Shown: piece by piece, positions 1 to 6,993 of the stretch
Layout: every line of letters begins with the position of its first letter
Position numbering within the stretch: position 1 is the stretch's first letter
Origin: Chloroflexota bacterium
Lineage (GTDB): Bacteria; Chloroflexota; UBA6077; CF-72
Direction: 5' to 3'
NCBI GenBank assembly: GCA_019247135.1
Contig: JAFAPL010000369.1
Span: 1 to 17,159, forward strand
Length of the DNA stretch: 17,159 bases
The notes under the pieces: model-generated
Told to the model about the DNA's origin: nothing
Databases searched by the model: none
What the model saw: only the letters and a program-made list of their open reading frames with translations
Program-made: the position numbers and the translations under genes

Positions 1-383
1 GCATTGAAAAATGCGTAATGCAGCGCGGTGAACTTGTCGTACTCAGGCGGAACAATGCGTCCGAAGTGCTCGCGCAACAACTGTTCGTAGCGGGCGTCTC
101 GCAGCGCATCGGAGAAATCCAGGACCGTTACGCCGCTTGGCGCCGACGACGCCGTCGCGCGCCCAGGTTCCGAGTCGAAGCGCAGTGCGTTCAGATCGAG
201 CCCACGCAGACTCGTGCGCCGCCAGCCCTCGGTCCGCTGATCCGGCATCGGCATCGCGGAGAACGCGTCGAACGCGCGCAGCCGCAACTCCAGCAGCCAT
301 GCGGGTTCCTGGCGCGCACGAGACAAGTTTTCAACCGCCGAGCGCTCGGTGAGCGTCGGCGGAACAGCAATTTCAGTACTCAC
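1..383 (-). CDS. sufD: SufD, Fe-S cluster assembly scaffold subunit (N-terminal part, cut by window edge)
   Basis: This is the amino-terminal 127 codons of SufD, the partner of SufB in the cytoplasmic SufBCD scaffold that builds Fe-S clusters. The reading frame is open from a GTG at 381-383 to the left edge of the window. The translation shows SufD N-terminal features: a helical segment with PAWLLELRLRAFDAF, then MPMPDQRTEGWRRTSL (the P-x-P...WR-T pattern), then an aspartate-rich start of the beta-helix. The GTG was chosen because it sits 13 bases after the sufB stop and a GAGAGAAA purine stretch overlapping that stop can act as a ribosome binding site. It is the fourth gene of the rrf2-sufC-sufB-sufD operon. 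The C-terminal beta-helix core is outside the window, so its completeness cannot be judged. Confidence 0.85.
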   Translation of the reverse strand, partial: MSTEIAVPPTLTERSAVENLSRARQEPAWLLELRLRAFDAFSAMPMPDQRTEGWRRTSLRGLDLNALRFDSEPGRATASSAPSGVTVLDFSDALRDARYEQLLREHFGRIVPPEYDKFTALHYAFFN

Positions 384-396
384 TGTGCGGTTTCTC

Positions 397-1803
397 TCAG
401 CCGATGGAGCCTTCCATCTGCAGCGCCAGCAACCGATTCAGCTCGACGGCGTACTCCATCGGCAGCTCTTTCGTGAACGCCTCGAAGAAACCGTTCACGA
501 TCATCGTCTTGGCTTCCGTTTCGGACAGCCCACGACTCTGCAGATAGAACAACTGCTCGTCAGACACCTTCGAAACCGTGGCCTCGTGGCCGATGTCGAC
601 GCGCTCCTCGTCGATCTCGATCGACGGATATGTGTCGCTCCGGCTCTTCTCGTCCAGCAGCAACGCGTCACACCGCACGAACGCTTTCGAACGCTCGGCG
701 CCCTTGCCGACTTTTAGAAGGCCACGATACGCCGCCCGACCACCGTCCTTCGAAATCGATTTCGAGGTGATCGTGCTCGTCGTATCCGGCGCCGCGTGGA
801 TGACTTTGCCACCCGCGTCTTGCAGTTGACCGGCGCCAGCAAACGCGACCGACAGGATCTCGGCACGTGCGTGCGGGCCCATCAGATAGACCGCCGGGTA
901 TTTCATCGTGACCTTGGATCCGAGGTTCCCGTCCACCCATTCGACGGTCGCATTCTCGTAGGCCATCGCTCGCTTGGTGACCAGGTTGTAGACGTTGTTG
1001 GACCAGTTCTGAATCGTCGTGTAGCGGATGTGCGCACCCGGTTTGGCGATGAGCTCCACAACCGCCGAGTGCAGCGAGTCCGACGAATAGATGGGCGCCG
1101 TACAACCTTCGATGTAGTGCACGCGCGCGCCTTCGTCGGCAATGATCAGGGTCCGCTCGAACTGGCCCATGTTTTCCGCGTTGATGCGGAAGTAGGCCTG
1201 CAGCGGAATCTCGACGTGGGTGTTCTTGGGAACGTAAATGAACGAGCCGCCCGACCAGACAGACGAATTCAGCGCCGCGAACTTGTTGTCGGCCGCCGGA
1301 ATCACCGTGCCGAAGTATTCCTTGACCAGGTCCGGGTACTCGCGCAACCCGGAGTCCATATCCAGGAAGATGACGCCCTGCTTCTGCAGGTCCTCACGAA
1401 TCGAGTGGTAGACCACCTCCGACTCGTACTGCGCCGAGACTCCTGCCAGGAATTTTCTCTCCGCCTCGGGGATGCCGAGCTTGTCGAACGTGTCTTTGAT
1501 GTAGGACGGCACGTCGTCCCACGACTTCTCAGCCGTGTTCTCGGACGGTCGAACGTAGTAGAAGATGTTCTGGAAATCGATCTCGGAAAGGTTGGCGGCC
1601 GGCCACGTCGGCATTGGCTTTCTGAAAAAAATCTCGAGCGCGCGGAGGCGGAACTGGCGCATCCAGTCCGGCTCCTTTTTGTACTCGGAGATCTGTTCGA
1701 CGATCTCACGATCCAGCCCGCGCCGCGACTTGAACGCGTACTGCTCGGGATCGCTGAAACCGTACTTGTAGTCTTTGGTGAGATCTTGTGCCTTAACGGC
1801 CAT
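397..1803 (-). CDS. sufB: SufB, Fe-S cluster assembly scaffold
   Basis: SufB (468 residues, the normal family length) is the core scaffold of the SufBCD complex on which Fe-S clusters are assembled in the cytoplasm. The N-terminal [19 protein letters not shown] region and the long central beta-helix with [22 protein letters not shown] are diagnostic. Cys234 (EGCTAPIY) and Cys378 ([19 protein letters not shown]) match the two functionally important cysteines of E. coli SufB (Cys254 and Cys405). The C-terminal [20 protein letters not shown] helix is also present. The start ATG overlaps the end of sufC by 11 bases and is preceded by a strong GGAGGAG Shine-Dalgarno sequence inside sufC, so translation is coupled. 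SufD follows after 13 bases. Confidence 0.98.
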   Translation of the reverse strand: MAVKAQDLTKDYKYGFSDPEQYAFKSRRGLDREIVEQISEYKKEPDWMRQFRLRALEIFFRKPMPTWPAANLSEIDFQNIFYYVRPSENTAEKSWDDVPSYIKDTFDKLGIPEAERKFLAGVSAQYESEVVYHSIREDLQKQGVIFLDMDSGLREYPDLVKEYFGTVIPAADNKFAALNSSVWSGGSFIYVPKNTHVEIPLQAYFRINAENMGQFERTLIIADEGARVHYIEGCTAPIYSSDSLHSAVVELIAKPGAHIRYTTIQNWSNNVYNLVTKRAMAYENATVEWVDGNLGSKVTMKYPAVYLMGPHARAEILSVAFAGAGQLQDAGGKVIHAAPDTTSTITSKSISKDGGRAAYRGLLKVGKGAERSKAFVRCDALLLDEKSRSDTYPSIEIDEERVDIGHEATVSKVSDEQLFYLQSRGLSETEAKTMIVNGFFEAFTKELPMEYAVELNRLLALQMEGSIG

Positions 1804-2620
1804 CGGTGCTCATCTCCTCCGCGCTGTCAATGCCAAGACGGCGCAAGATCGGTTCGTACCCTTCACTTTCGAGTGCCTGGACCAGCTCGTTGCCACCCGA
1901 CTCCACGATGCGGCCGCGCGCCATCACGTGCACTCTGTCAGGCCGTACGTAATTGAGAATGCGCTGATAGTGCGTGATCAGCAGAATGCCCATCTCGGGT
2001 TGCTGGTCATGAACCGAGTTGATCGCGTCGCTGACAATCCGCACCGCGTCGATGTCCAGGCCAGAGTCCGGCTCGTCCAGCATCGCCAGGCGCGGTTTCA
2101 ACATGGCAAGCTGCAGCATCTCGGCTCGCTTCTTTTCACCACCCGAGAACCCCTCGTTCAGGGCGCGTGTGGCGAAGCTCGACTCGATCTGCAGCCGCTG
2201 CATGCGCTCGCTCAGCTCCTTGCGGAACTGCACCGCGTTGATGGCTTCTGATCCGCGCACGGCCTTGACGGCTGCTCGCAGAAAGTTGCCCGTGCCGACT
2301 CCAGGAATTGCAACCGGATTCTGAAACGCCAGAAACAGGCCCTGCTTGGCGCGCTCGTCAGGCTTCAATTTAAGTAGGTCCACCCCGTCGAGAAATGCGC
2401 GACCAGATGTGATCACGTATTTCGGATGGCCCATCAGCGCGTTGGCCAGCGTGCTCTTGCCAGAGCCGTTGCGCCCCATCAGGGCGTGGATCTCGCCAGG
2501 TCGCACCACGAGGTCGACCCCGCGCAGGATTTCCTTCCCCTCGACGGAGACGTGCAGGTTCTCAATTTCGAAGAGCGCGCCTGTGGCGCGGACAGTGCCG
2601 TTGGTTGCCAATTGCGTCAT
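1793..2620 (-). CDS. sufC: SufC, Fe-S assembly ATPase
   Basis: SufC (275 residues) is the ABC-type ATPase that drives conformational change of the SufB-SufD scaffold; it is cytoplasmic and not a transporter. The sequence shows Walker [10 protein letters not shown] (49-57), a Q-loop at AFQNP (99-102), the SufC-type signature FSGGEKKR (158-165), Walker B LAMLDEP (178-184) followed by DSGLD, and the H-loop histidine in ITHYQR (H217). The start ATG overlaps the stop of the upstream rrf2 gene as ATGA, and the 3' end overlaps sufB by 11 bases. About 14 residues precede the usual SufC start (LFEIENLHV), so a slightly later start is possible. No later in-frame ATG fits as well as the coupled one. Confidence 0.97.
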   Translation of the reverse strand: MTQLATNGTVRATGALFEIENLHVSVEGKEILRGVDLVVRPGEIHALMGRNGSGKSTLANALMGHPKYVITSGRAFLDGVDLLKLKPDERAKQGLFLAFQNPVAIPGVGTGNFLRAAVKAVRGSEAINAVQFRKELSERMQRLQIESSFATRALNEGFSGGEKKRAEMLQLAMLKPRLAMLDEPDSGLDIDAVRIVSDAINSVHDQQPEMGILLITHYQRILNYVRPDRVHVMARGRIVESGGNELVQALESEGYEPILRRLGIDSAEEMSTDGR

Positions 2621-3105
2621 GCGTGCGCGAATTCACCTTTGGAGTTCAGTGACTGGAGTGGCACAAACTGCGCCGCGTGCCGCTGCAGTGCCTCGGAAAT
2701 AACCAGGTCATCGAGAGTCGTCGAATCGAGCACACCGAGGATTGCCGCTTGCACGCGCTGCCAGATCGAGCGTGACAGACAAGCACTTTCTCGCACACAT
2801 GCCCCGGGCAAGTAGTCCTCAGCCGTGCACTCGACGGGTGCCACCTCGCCTTCGAGGACGCGGTACACCTCGCCAACCGTGATCTGACTCGGCGGTCGCG
2901 CCAGGCGATAGCCACCGCGCACGCCGCGCGTGCCTTCGACCAGACCAGCTCGGCGCAGCTCACCCACGAGCTGCTCGAGGTACGCTAACGGCAGGTCTTC
3001 ACTGCGAGCGATCTCGGCGATCGACAGCAGCCGGCCAGCCGCGTGGGCGCCCGCCAGCTCAGTCATGGCTCGCAACCCGTAATGGACTCGTGTGGATACC
3101 TTCAT
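2617..3105 (-). CDS. Rrf2/IscR-type Fe-S-sensing transcriptional regulator of the suf operon
   Basis: This 162-residue winged-helix protein belongs to the Rrf2 family, whose members sense Fe-S clusters, iron or redox state. It begins with the family hallmark MKVSTRVHYGLRAMTELA, has the wing motif GVRGGYRLARPP (61-72), and carries three cysteines in the sensing loop (Cys93, Cys103, Cys109) before the C-terminal helix SIWQRVQAAI. E. coli IscR binds [2Fe-2S] through three cysteines and His107 in a CLTH context. Here the matching stretch is CLSR, so the histidine ligand is replaced by Arg112, and the first two cysteines are nine rather than five residues apart. It is the first gene of the suf operon, overlaps sufC by ATGA, and an IscR-like dyad overlaps its own promoter. 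Autorepression is therefore likely. Whether it holds a cluster or acts as a thiol sensor is open. Confidence 0.93.
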   Translation of the reverse strand: MKVSTRVHYGLRAMTELAGAHAAGRLLSIAEIARSEDLPLAYLEQLVGELRRAGLVEGTRGVRGGYRLARPPSQITVGEVYRVLEGEVAPVECTAEDYLPGACVRESACLSRSIWQRVQAAILGVLDSTTLDDLVISEALQRHAAQFVPLQSLNSKGEFAHA

Positions 3106-3115
3106 GGCGCTCGAA

Positions 3116-3166
3116 AATCCGACCTATTTACTCGGAATTATGGCCTGTGCTAGTGTATGCTGTCAA
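3116..3166 (-). promoter_or_regulatory. suf operon promoter with overlapping IscR-like operator
   Basis: On the minus strand a perfect -35 box TTGACA (3161-3166) lies 18 bases from a -10 box CATAAT (3137-3142). This predicts a start near 3130 and a leader of about 25 bases before the rrf2 ATG. Over the -10/+1 region lies an interrupted dyad with arms TCCGA (3118-3122) and TCGGA (3132-3136). Its 17-base core (3119-3135) fits 14 of 17 positions of the E. coli IscR type 1 core YYGACTRWWWYAGTCRR, recalled from the literature. The position would block RNA polymerase, as expected for an autorepressor. A regulator bound here could also affect the divergent A-type carrier gene. Confidence 0.7.
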
Positions 3167-3201
3167 CTTGAAAGCGACCTGCCCGAGGGACTTCTGTACA
3201 C

Positions 3202-3537
3202 ATGATTGAAATCACTGACAACGCAGCCACCAAAGTTCGGGAGTTGCTCGAAGAGTCTGGCAAGGCTGACCACGCCCTGCGCATCTTCGTTCGAGGCATG
3301 AGTTGCTCAGGTCCGGCCTACGGGATGGCGCTGGACAACGAGCCGCGCGAGGACGACAGCAGCTTCGAGTTCAACGGTGTTCGCATTCTCGTCGATCCGC
3401 TGAGCGCGCAGTACGTCGAGGGCGCCGAAGTCGACTACGTCGATGGTCTGATGGGCCGTGGCTTCACGGTCGTCAACCCGAATTACCAGAACCAGGGCGG
3501 CGGCTGCGGCGGCGGCTGCACCTGCGGCGGGCACTAA
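3202..3537 (+). CDS. A-type Fe-S cluster carrier (HesB/IscA family)
   Basis: This small cytoplasmic protein (111 residues) belongs to the HesB/IscA/ErpA family, which carries assembled Fe-S clusters to target enzymes. The N-terminal MIEITDNAATKVRELLEE and the FVRGMSCSGPAYGMAL segment, with the conserved Cys35, are typical, as is GFTVVNPN near the end. The usual C-terminal CGCG is replaced by a glycine-rich tail in which Cys102, Cys106 and Cys108 are spaced C-x3-C-x-C. The ATG is preceded by GAGGGA 11 bases upstream (3185-3190). A weak extended -10 (TGC TAGTGT, 3148-3156) can serve this gene. It is divergent from the rrf2-sufCBD operon and shares its regulatory gap, so it probably belongs to the same Fe-S assembly regulon. 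Confidence 0.93.
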   Translation: MIEITDNAATKVRELLEESGKADHALRIFVRGMSCSGPAYGMALDNEPREDDSSFEFNGVRILVDPLSAQYVEGAEVDYVDGLMGRGFTVVNPNYQNQGGGCGGGCTCGGH

Positions 3538-3550
3538 CTTCTCTTTTGAA

Positions 3551-3600
3551 CGGAGCCGCTCATGAGCGGCTCCGCCCCGGCCAGGCGGATCATGATCCGC
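3551..3600. terminator. Two tandem perfect palindromes after the A-type carrier gene
   Basis: The first palindrome (3551-3574) has 12-base perfect arms, CGGAGCCGCTCA and its complement. The second (3585-3600) has 8-base perfect arms, GCGGATCA and its complement. Both are centred on TCATGA and are 10 bases apart. Either could fold into a strong hairpin at the end of the upstream transcript, but neither is followed by a U tract on either strand. A factor-independent terminator is thus only one reading; a protein-binding site or RNA-processing signal is equally possible. Confidence 0.45.
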
Positions 3601-3666
3601 TAGCGCCATGAGTCGAAGAAAATCTCGTTCTGCTGCTATCGGCTCGATACTCTGTGAACCACACGG

Positions 3667-4680
3667 GTGCGAGACGACTTCTACAGCGTCTTACAGGTCA
3701 GCCCTCAAGCCAGCGAGGACTCGATCCGCGCTGCCTACCGTCGCCTCGCGCGCCTCTACCACCCTGACCTGAACGCCGACCCCGCCGCCGCCGAGCGCAT
3801 GCGCCACATCAACGCGGCCTACGCCGTGCTCTCGGATCCCACGCGCCGAGCCGCCTACGACGCGCGCCGGTTCCTCCCCAGGACCCAGGTCGCAACCGTC
3901 GTCCACCCTCGACGCGTCGCGGTAGACGTCGCGCCACCCATGAGCAATCCACCCACACGCCTGCAGCGATCAGTCGACCGTATCGTCGCCGTCCTCGGCG
4001 TCCTGCTCCTCCTCGGCATCGCCTTCTACACCGTCAACGTCATCCCGTACGCCGATCAGCAATTCCAGCAGACCAGCCGCTACCGCTCCGCCGCCCCGAT
4101 GGCGACCGCCGATCCACAGGCCTCGGAGCATCCGCTGGGGAGCGTGCCGGACCGCCTGCTCAACGATGACACCCTGCATCGCTTCCCTGGCGCCGTCCTC
4201 GTCGCGCCGGCGCAGTTGCAGCCGTTTGCCAAGCTGCCCATCCTGCGCGTGGAAGGCACCGGTCAGGGCATCGCCCGGTACGCGATCTATTACGGAAACC
4301 TGAACACCGGTTCGGCAACCATCACGGGCCTGGTCGGACGCGCAGCCCTGGACGGAGCCATGCCGCACATCGCGGATTGCGCCGCTGACGCTCAGTACTG
4401 CTCCGGCCTCGTGCCGGGTCAAACGTCAGGCCCGCCAGGCATCGAGCTGTTTCGACCGCCTGATCTGGTTCAGGATTACCCGGCGTTCGTCTACCACCGC
4501 GTGTGCTGCAACGGCGTGTTCTGGAGCGTGAGCTGGTACGAGCCGCGTTCGAACGTGACCTACACGATCGACATGGCCCGCAGTGTGGCCACCCAGTACG
4601 GCACAGCGTCGGTCGACGACGATCTTGCGGCGGCGCGGGGCGTCGCCACCCTCGCCGATCAGCTCGTCCGCATTCCGTGA
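3667..4680 (+). CDS. Membrane-anchored J-domain protein with extracytoplasmic C-terminal domain
   Basis: The 337-residue product starts with a J domain (about 5-66) containing the HPD motif at 32-34 (YHPDLN), which is needed to stimulate Hsp70 (DnaK) ATPase. A basic, proline-rich linker (70-100) leads to one hydrophobic segment (about 104-126, IVAVLGVLLLLGIAFYTVNV). About 210 residues follow that resemble no family I recognise; they contain four cysteines (238, 245, 280, 281) and an aromatic VFWSVSWYEP stretch. The expected topology is J domain inside and C-terminal domain outside. It is not classical DnaJ, since there is no G/F region, no zinc finger and no CTD. The GTG start at 3667 is the first possible start after an in-frame TGA at 3655. 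TACTCT (3648-3653) upstream could be the -10 box, leaving a very short leader. The MOSC gene follows after 22 bases. Confidence 0.85.
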   Translation: MRDDFYSVLQVSPQASEDSIRAAYRRLARLYHPDLNADPAAAERMRHINAAYAVLSDPTRRAAYDARRFLPRTQVATVVHPRRVAVDVAPPMSNPPTRLQRSVDRIVAVLGVLLLLGIAFYTVNVIPYADQQFQQTSRYRSAAPMATADPQASEHPLGSVPDRLLNDDTLHRFPGAVLVAPAQLQPFAKLPILRVEGTGQGIARYAIYYGNLNTGSATITGLVGRAALDGAMPHIADCAADAQYCSGLVPGQTSGPPGIELFRPPDLVQDYPAFVYHRVCCNGVFWSVSWYEPRSNVTYTIDMARSVATQYGTASVDDDLAAARGVATLADQLVRIP

Positions 4681-4688
4681 CGGTCTGT

Positions 4689-4694
4689 TAAGCT
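4689..4694 (+). promoter_or_regulatory. -10 box for a leaderless MOSC transcript
   Basis: TAAGCT fits TAnnnT and lies exactly 8 bases before the GTG start codon. Transcription would begin at or next to the start codon. No -35 box and no Shine-Dalgarno sequence are visible. Confidence 0.4.
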
Positions 4695-4702
4695 GCGCGC
4701 GC

Positions 4703-5188
4703 GTGGGGTACGTCGAGTCGATCCATGTCGCGCCGTCGGCCGGCGCACCAATGCAGACCCTGTCTGAAGTCAGCGCCGTTGCCGGCCGTGGCCTGCAGAC
4801 CGACCGGTATCTCGAGCGCACCGGCTTCTACTCAGCCCGACCGACCGATCCAGGCGCACGCGAAGTGACGCTTTTCGAGTCGGAAGTCCTGCAAGCACTG
4901 CAGCAAGAACACGGGATTCAGTTCGCGGCCTCCGAACACCGGCGCAACCTGACGACTCGCGATATTCGACTGGCTGACCTGGTCGGTCAACGCTTCCGCG
5001 TCGGCGACGTGCTGCTCGAATATGTGAAGGACTGCCCGCCGTGCGAGCATCTCGAGCAGGTCACTGGCAAGCCGGTGCTGGTGCCATTGCTGAATCGCGG
5101 CGGGATCCGTGCGCGGGTACTTGAAGGCGGCACCCTCCGCGCGGGCGATGCCATTACAGTGGTCGCCGCAGCGGCGACCAGCGCGTGA
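4703..5188 (+). CDS. MOSC-domain protein
   Basis: This 161-residue protein is essentially a single MOSC domain, the sulfur-carrier fold shared with the C-terminal domain of eukaryotic molybdenum-cofactor sulfurase. Visible family features are the opening strand VESIHVAPSAGAPMQTLSEV, the GRGLQTDRYL loop, the EHRRNLTTRDIRLADLVGQRFRVGDVLLE core, and the conserved cysteine in DCPPCEHLE (Cys111, with Cys114 beside it). It probably handles sulfur or a molybdenum ligand, but no Moco enzyme or cofactor gene is nearby, so the substrate is unknown. The GTG at 4703 was chosen because the MOSC fold begins right there and a TAnnnT box precedes it by 8 bases. An upstream in-frame ATG at 4583 would lie deep inside the J-domain gene and add 40 residues unlike the family. 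Confidence 0.88.
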   Translation: MGYVESIHVAPSAGAPMQTLSEVSAVAGRGLQTDRYLERTGFYSARPTDPGAREVTLFESEVLQALQQEHGIQFAASEHRRNLTTRDIRLADLVGQRFRVGDVLLEYVKDCPPCEHLEQVTGKPVLVPLLNRGGIRARVLEGGTLRAGDAITVVAAAATSA

Positions 5189-5203
5189 ACGCAATCACAG
5201 CCG

Positions 5204-6301
5204 ATGAAAAAGCGGCTGGTGGTCTGCTGCGACGGCACGTGGAACGTCCCCGACCACATCGACCGCGGCCAGATCCGCCCCAGCAACGTGGTTCATATCG
5301 CACTGGCGACGAAGCGCACGGCCCCAGACGGCACCCCTCAACTCGTCTTCTACGACAAGGGCGTCGGCACGGACTGGTGGGATCATCTCAGCGGCGGCGC
5401 TTTCGGCGTCGGCCTCTCGGATAAGGTCAAGGACGCCTACTGTTGTGTCGCCGAGCACTACGAACCAGGCGACGACATCTTCCTGTTCGGTTTCAGCCGC
5501 GGCGCCTACACGGCGCGCAGCACGGCCGGCCTGATCCGCAACATCGGTGTCCTGAAACGTCAGAACCTCGGCAGGCTCAACGAGGGCTACGACCTGTACC
5601 GCCGCCGCGACGAGGCCTCCGACCCGAGCGAGTTCGAGTCGCAGCTGTTCCGCAAAATGTACGCCTGCGAGGACATCACGCCCATCACGTTGATCGGCGT
5701 CTTCGATACCGTCGGCGCGCTCGGCATCCCGGCGGGGATTCCGTGGCTGCCGGTGAGCCTGGTGCAGCAGATCAACGAGCACTGGGCCTTCCACGATCTG
5801 CGACTGAGCCGTTACGTCAAGTACGCGTACCAGGCGGTCGCCGTCGACGAATCTCGCGCGCAGTTCCCCCCAGCCCTGTGGCAACAGCAGCTGGACCGGC
5901 CGCCCGCGCCCGGTGTAGACCAGGTTCTCGAGCAGGTCTGGTTCGCGGGTGTGCACACCAATGTCGGCGGCGGCTACGTCGACACTGGCCTCTCGGCCAT
6001 CACGCTCTTCTGGATGAAAGACAGGGCCGAAGGCGCGGGCCTCGCCCTGGACGACCACTATTTCGAATCCCAGGGTCTGCGACCCAACCCGTTGGGCGTC
6101 CTACGCGATTCGCGGATTGGCTTCTATCGCCTGCTGCCGCCGAAGTTGCGACCGATCGGAGTCGCGCCCCACGGCAACGAAAGCGTCAGCCCTACGGTGC
6201 TCGAGCGGCAGCGGGCGAAACCGTCTTATCGGCCGCGCAACGTTCTGGACTACGAGCAGCTGCAGTCCGCAACAAAGCGATCGCCGCGCGCATCGAACTG
6301 A
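5204..6301 (+). CDS. DUF2235 alpha/beta hydrolase (Tle1-like phospholipase family)
   Basis: This 365-residue protein is a DUF2235 member, an alpha/beta hydrolase family that includes the type VI secretion phospholipase effector Tle1. It begins with the family's RLVVCCDGTWN strand. It has the nucleophile elbow GFSRGAYTAR with Ser98, the aspartate in GVFDTVGALG (Asp168) and the histidine in AGVHTNVGGGY (His251), giving a full Ser-Asp-His triad. There is no signal peptide, transmembrane segment or secretion-fused domain, so it looks like a free-standing cytoplasmic hydrolase; lipid or ester hydrolysis is inferred from the family only. It follows the MOSC gene by 15 bases, and its stop is one base before the start of the SdpI-like gene. 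No clear Shine-Dalgarno sequence precedes the ATG. Confidence 0.92.
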   Translation: MKKRLVVCCDGTWNVPDHIDRGQIRPSNVVHIALATKRTAPDGTPQLVFYDKGVGTDWWDHLSGGAFGVGLSDKVKDAYCCVAEHYEPGDDIFLFGFSRGAYTARSTAGLIRNIGVLKRQNLGRLNEGYDLYRRRDEASDPSEFESQLFRKMYACEDITPITLIGVFDTVGALGIPAGIPWLPVSLVQQINEHWAFHDLRLSRYVKYAYQAVAVDESRAQFPPALWQQQLDRPPAPGVDQVLEQVWFAGVHTNVGGGYVDTGLSAITLFWMKDRAEGAGLALDDHYFESQGLRPNPLGVLRDSRIGFYRLLPPKLRPIGVAPHGNESVSPTVLERQRAKPSYRPRNVLDYEQLQSATKRSPRASN

Positions 6302-6302
6302 T

Positions 6303-6959
6303 GTGACAACCAGTTGGCGGACCGAACTTCCGCATTGGCTGGTGCTGGCGGCCATGTTCGGACTGGCAGCCATCAACTGGAGCTCGGCCCCTGACCGGAT
6401 GCCTGTGCACTGGAATGTCGACGGCCAGCCCGACCGCTACGGATCGAAAGCCGAAGGCCTGCTGCTACTCCCCGTCATTGCCCTCGGCATCTACCTTCTG
6501 TTCCGCGTGTTGCCGTTGATCGACCCCAAACGCGCCAACTACGCTCAGTTCAGCGGCGCGTATTCAGTCATACGCCTGGCCGTGCTCGCATTCCTCGCCG
6601 TGATCTACGGCGTCGTGTTGTTGTGGATGCGCGGAATCGAGGTAGAGCTCCGGACGGTACTCCCGATCGCGCTGGGCATGCTTTTCTTGATTCTCGGCGC
6701 GGCCTTGCCGCGCATCCGGCCAAACTGGCTCGTCGGTATTCGGACCCCATGGACGCTCACGAGCGACGTTGTCTGGACCAGGACACATCAACTGGGCGGC
6801 GCCCTGTTCATGGCAATTGGCGTGTTCAGCCTGTTGGTCGCAGTCGTCAGCCCTCGCGTGGCGTTCTACGCCACGGTCGGGATGGTGCTTGTTGCGGTCG
6901 TGGCGGTGACAGTCTTGTCGTACGTGATCTGGCGGCGCGAGCAGCACACCACTGCGTAA
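6303..6959 (+). CDS. SdpI-like integral membrane protein (DUF1648 + SdpI)
   Basis: This 218-residue protein has about six hydrophobic segments. The N-terminal half is DUF1648-like (INWSSAPDRMPVHWNVDGQPDRYGSK after the first membrane helix). The C-terminal half carries the SdpI motif (RPNWLVGIRTPWTLTSDVVWTRTHQLGG). In Bacillus subtilis, SdpI gives immunity to the SdpC killing factor and acts in signalling; most homologues have no known function. The GTG at 6303 was chosen because it lies one base after the hydrolase stop and keeps the first membrane helix. The longer in-frame ATG at 6117 would place 62 non-homologous residues inside the hydrolase gene. Close spacing suggests cotranscription and coupling with the DUF2235 gene. 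Confidence 0.88.
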   Translation: MTTSWRTELPHWLVLAAMFGLAAINWSSAPDRMPVHWNVDGQPDRYGSKAEGLLLLPVIALGIYLLFRVLPLIDPKRANYAQFSGAYSVIRLAVLAFLAVIYGVVLLWMRGIEVELRTVLPIALGMLFLILGAALPRIRPNWLVGIRTPWTLTSDVVWTRTHQLGGALFMAIGVFSLLVAVVSPRVAFYATVGMVLVAVVAVTVLSYVIWRREQHTTA

Positions 6960-6979
6960 CAGTATCGAGCTCGACCTCC

Positions 6980-6985
6980 TATGAT
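6980..6985 (+). promoter_or_regulatory. -10 box for a leaderless MBL-fold hydrolase transcript
   Basis: TATGAT, close to the TATAAT consensus and fitting TAnnnT, lies 8 bases before the ATG at 6994. Transcription would start at the start codon. No -35 box or Shine-Dalgarno sequence is visible. Confidence 0.5.
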
Positions 6986-6993
6986 CGACCTCG

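Noticed and set aside
796..1956. A 386-codon open frame on the plus strand opposite sufB and the end of sufC.
   Set aside because: It is antisense to two unmistakable suf genes; the translation is arginine/valine-rich with no recognisable domain, as expected for a shadow frame in GC-rich DNA.
4583..4702. Upstream ATG start for the MOSC protein.
   Set aside because: It would overlap the J-domain gene by about 100 bases and add 40 residues outside the MOSC fold; the GTG at 4703 has a -10 box at leaderless spacing.
5195..6058. A 287-codon minus-strand frame opposite the DUF2235 gene.
   Set aside because: The plus strand has a complete catalytic triad and family motifs; the antisense frame shows no domain and is a mirror of its codon use.
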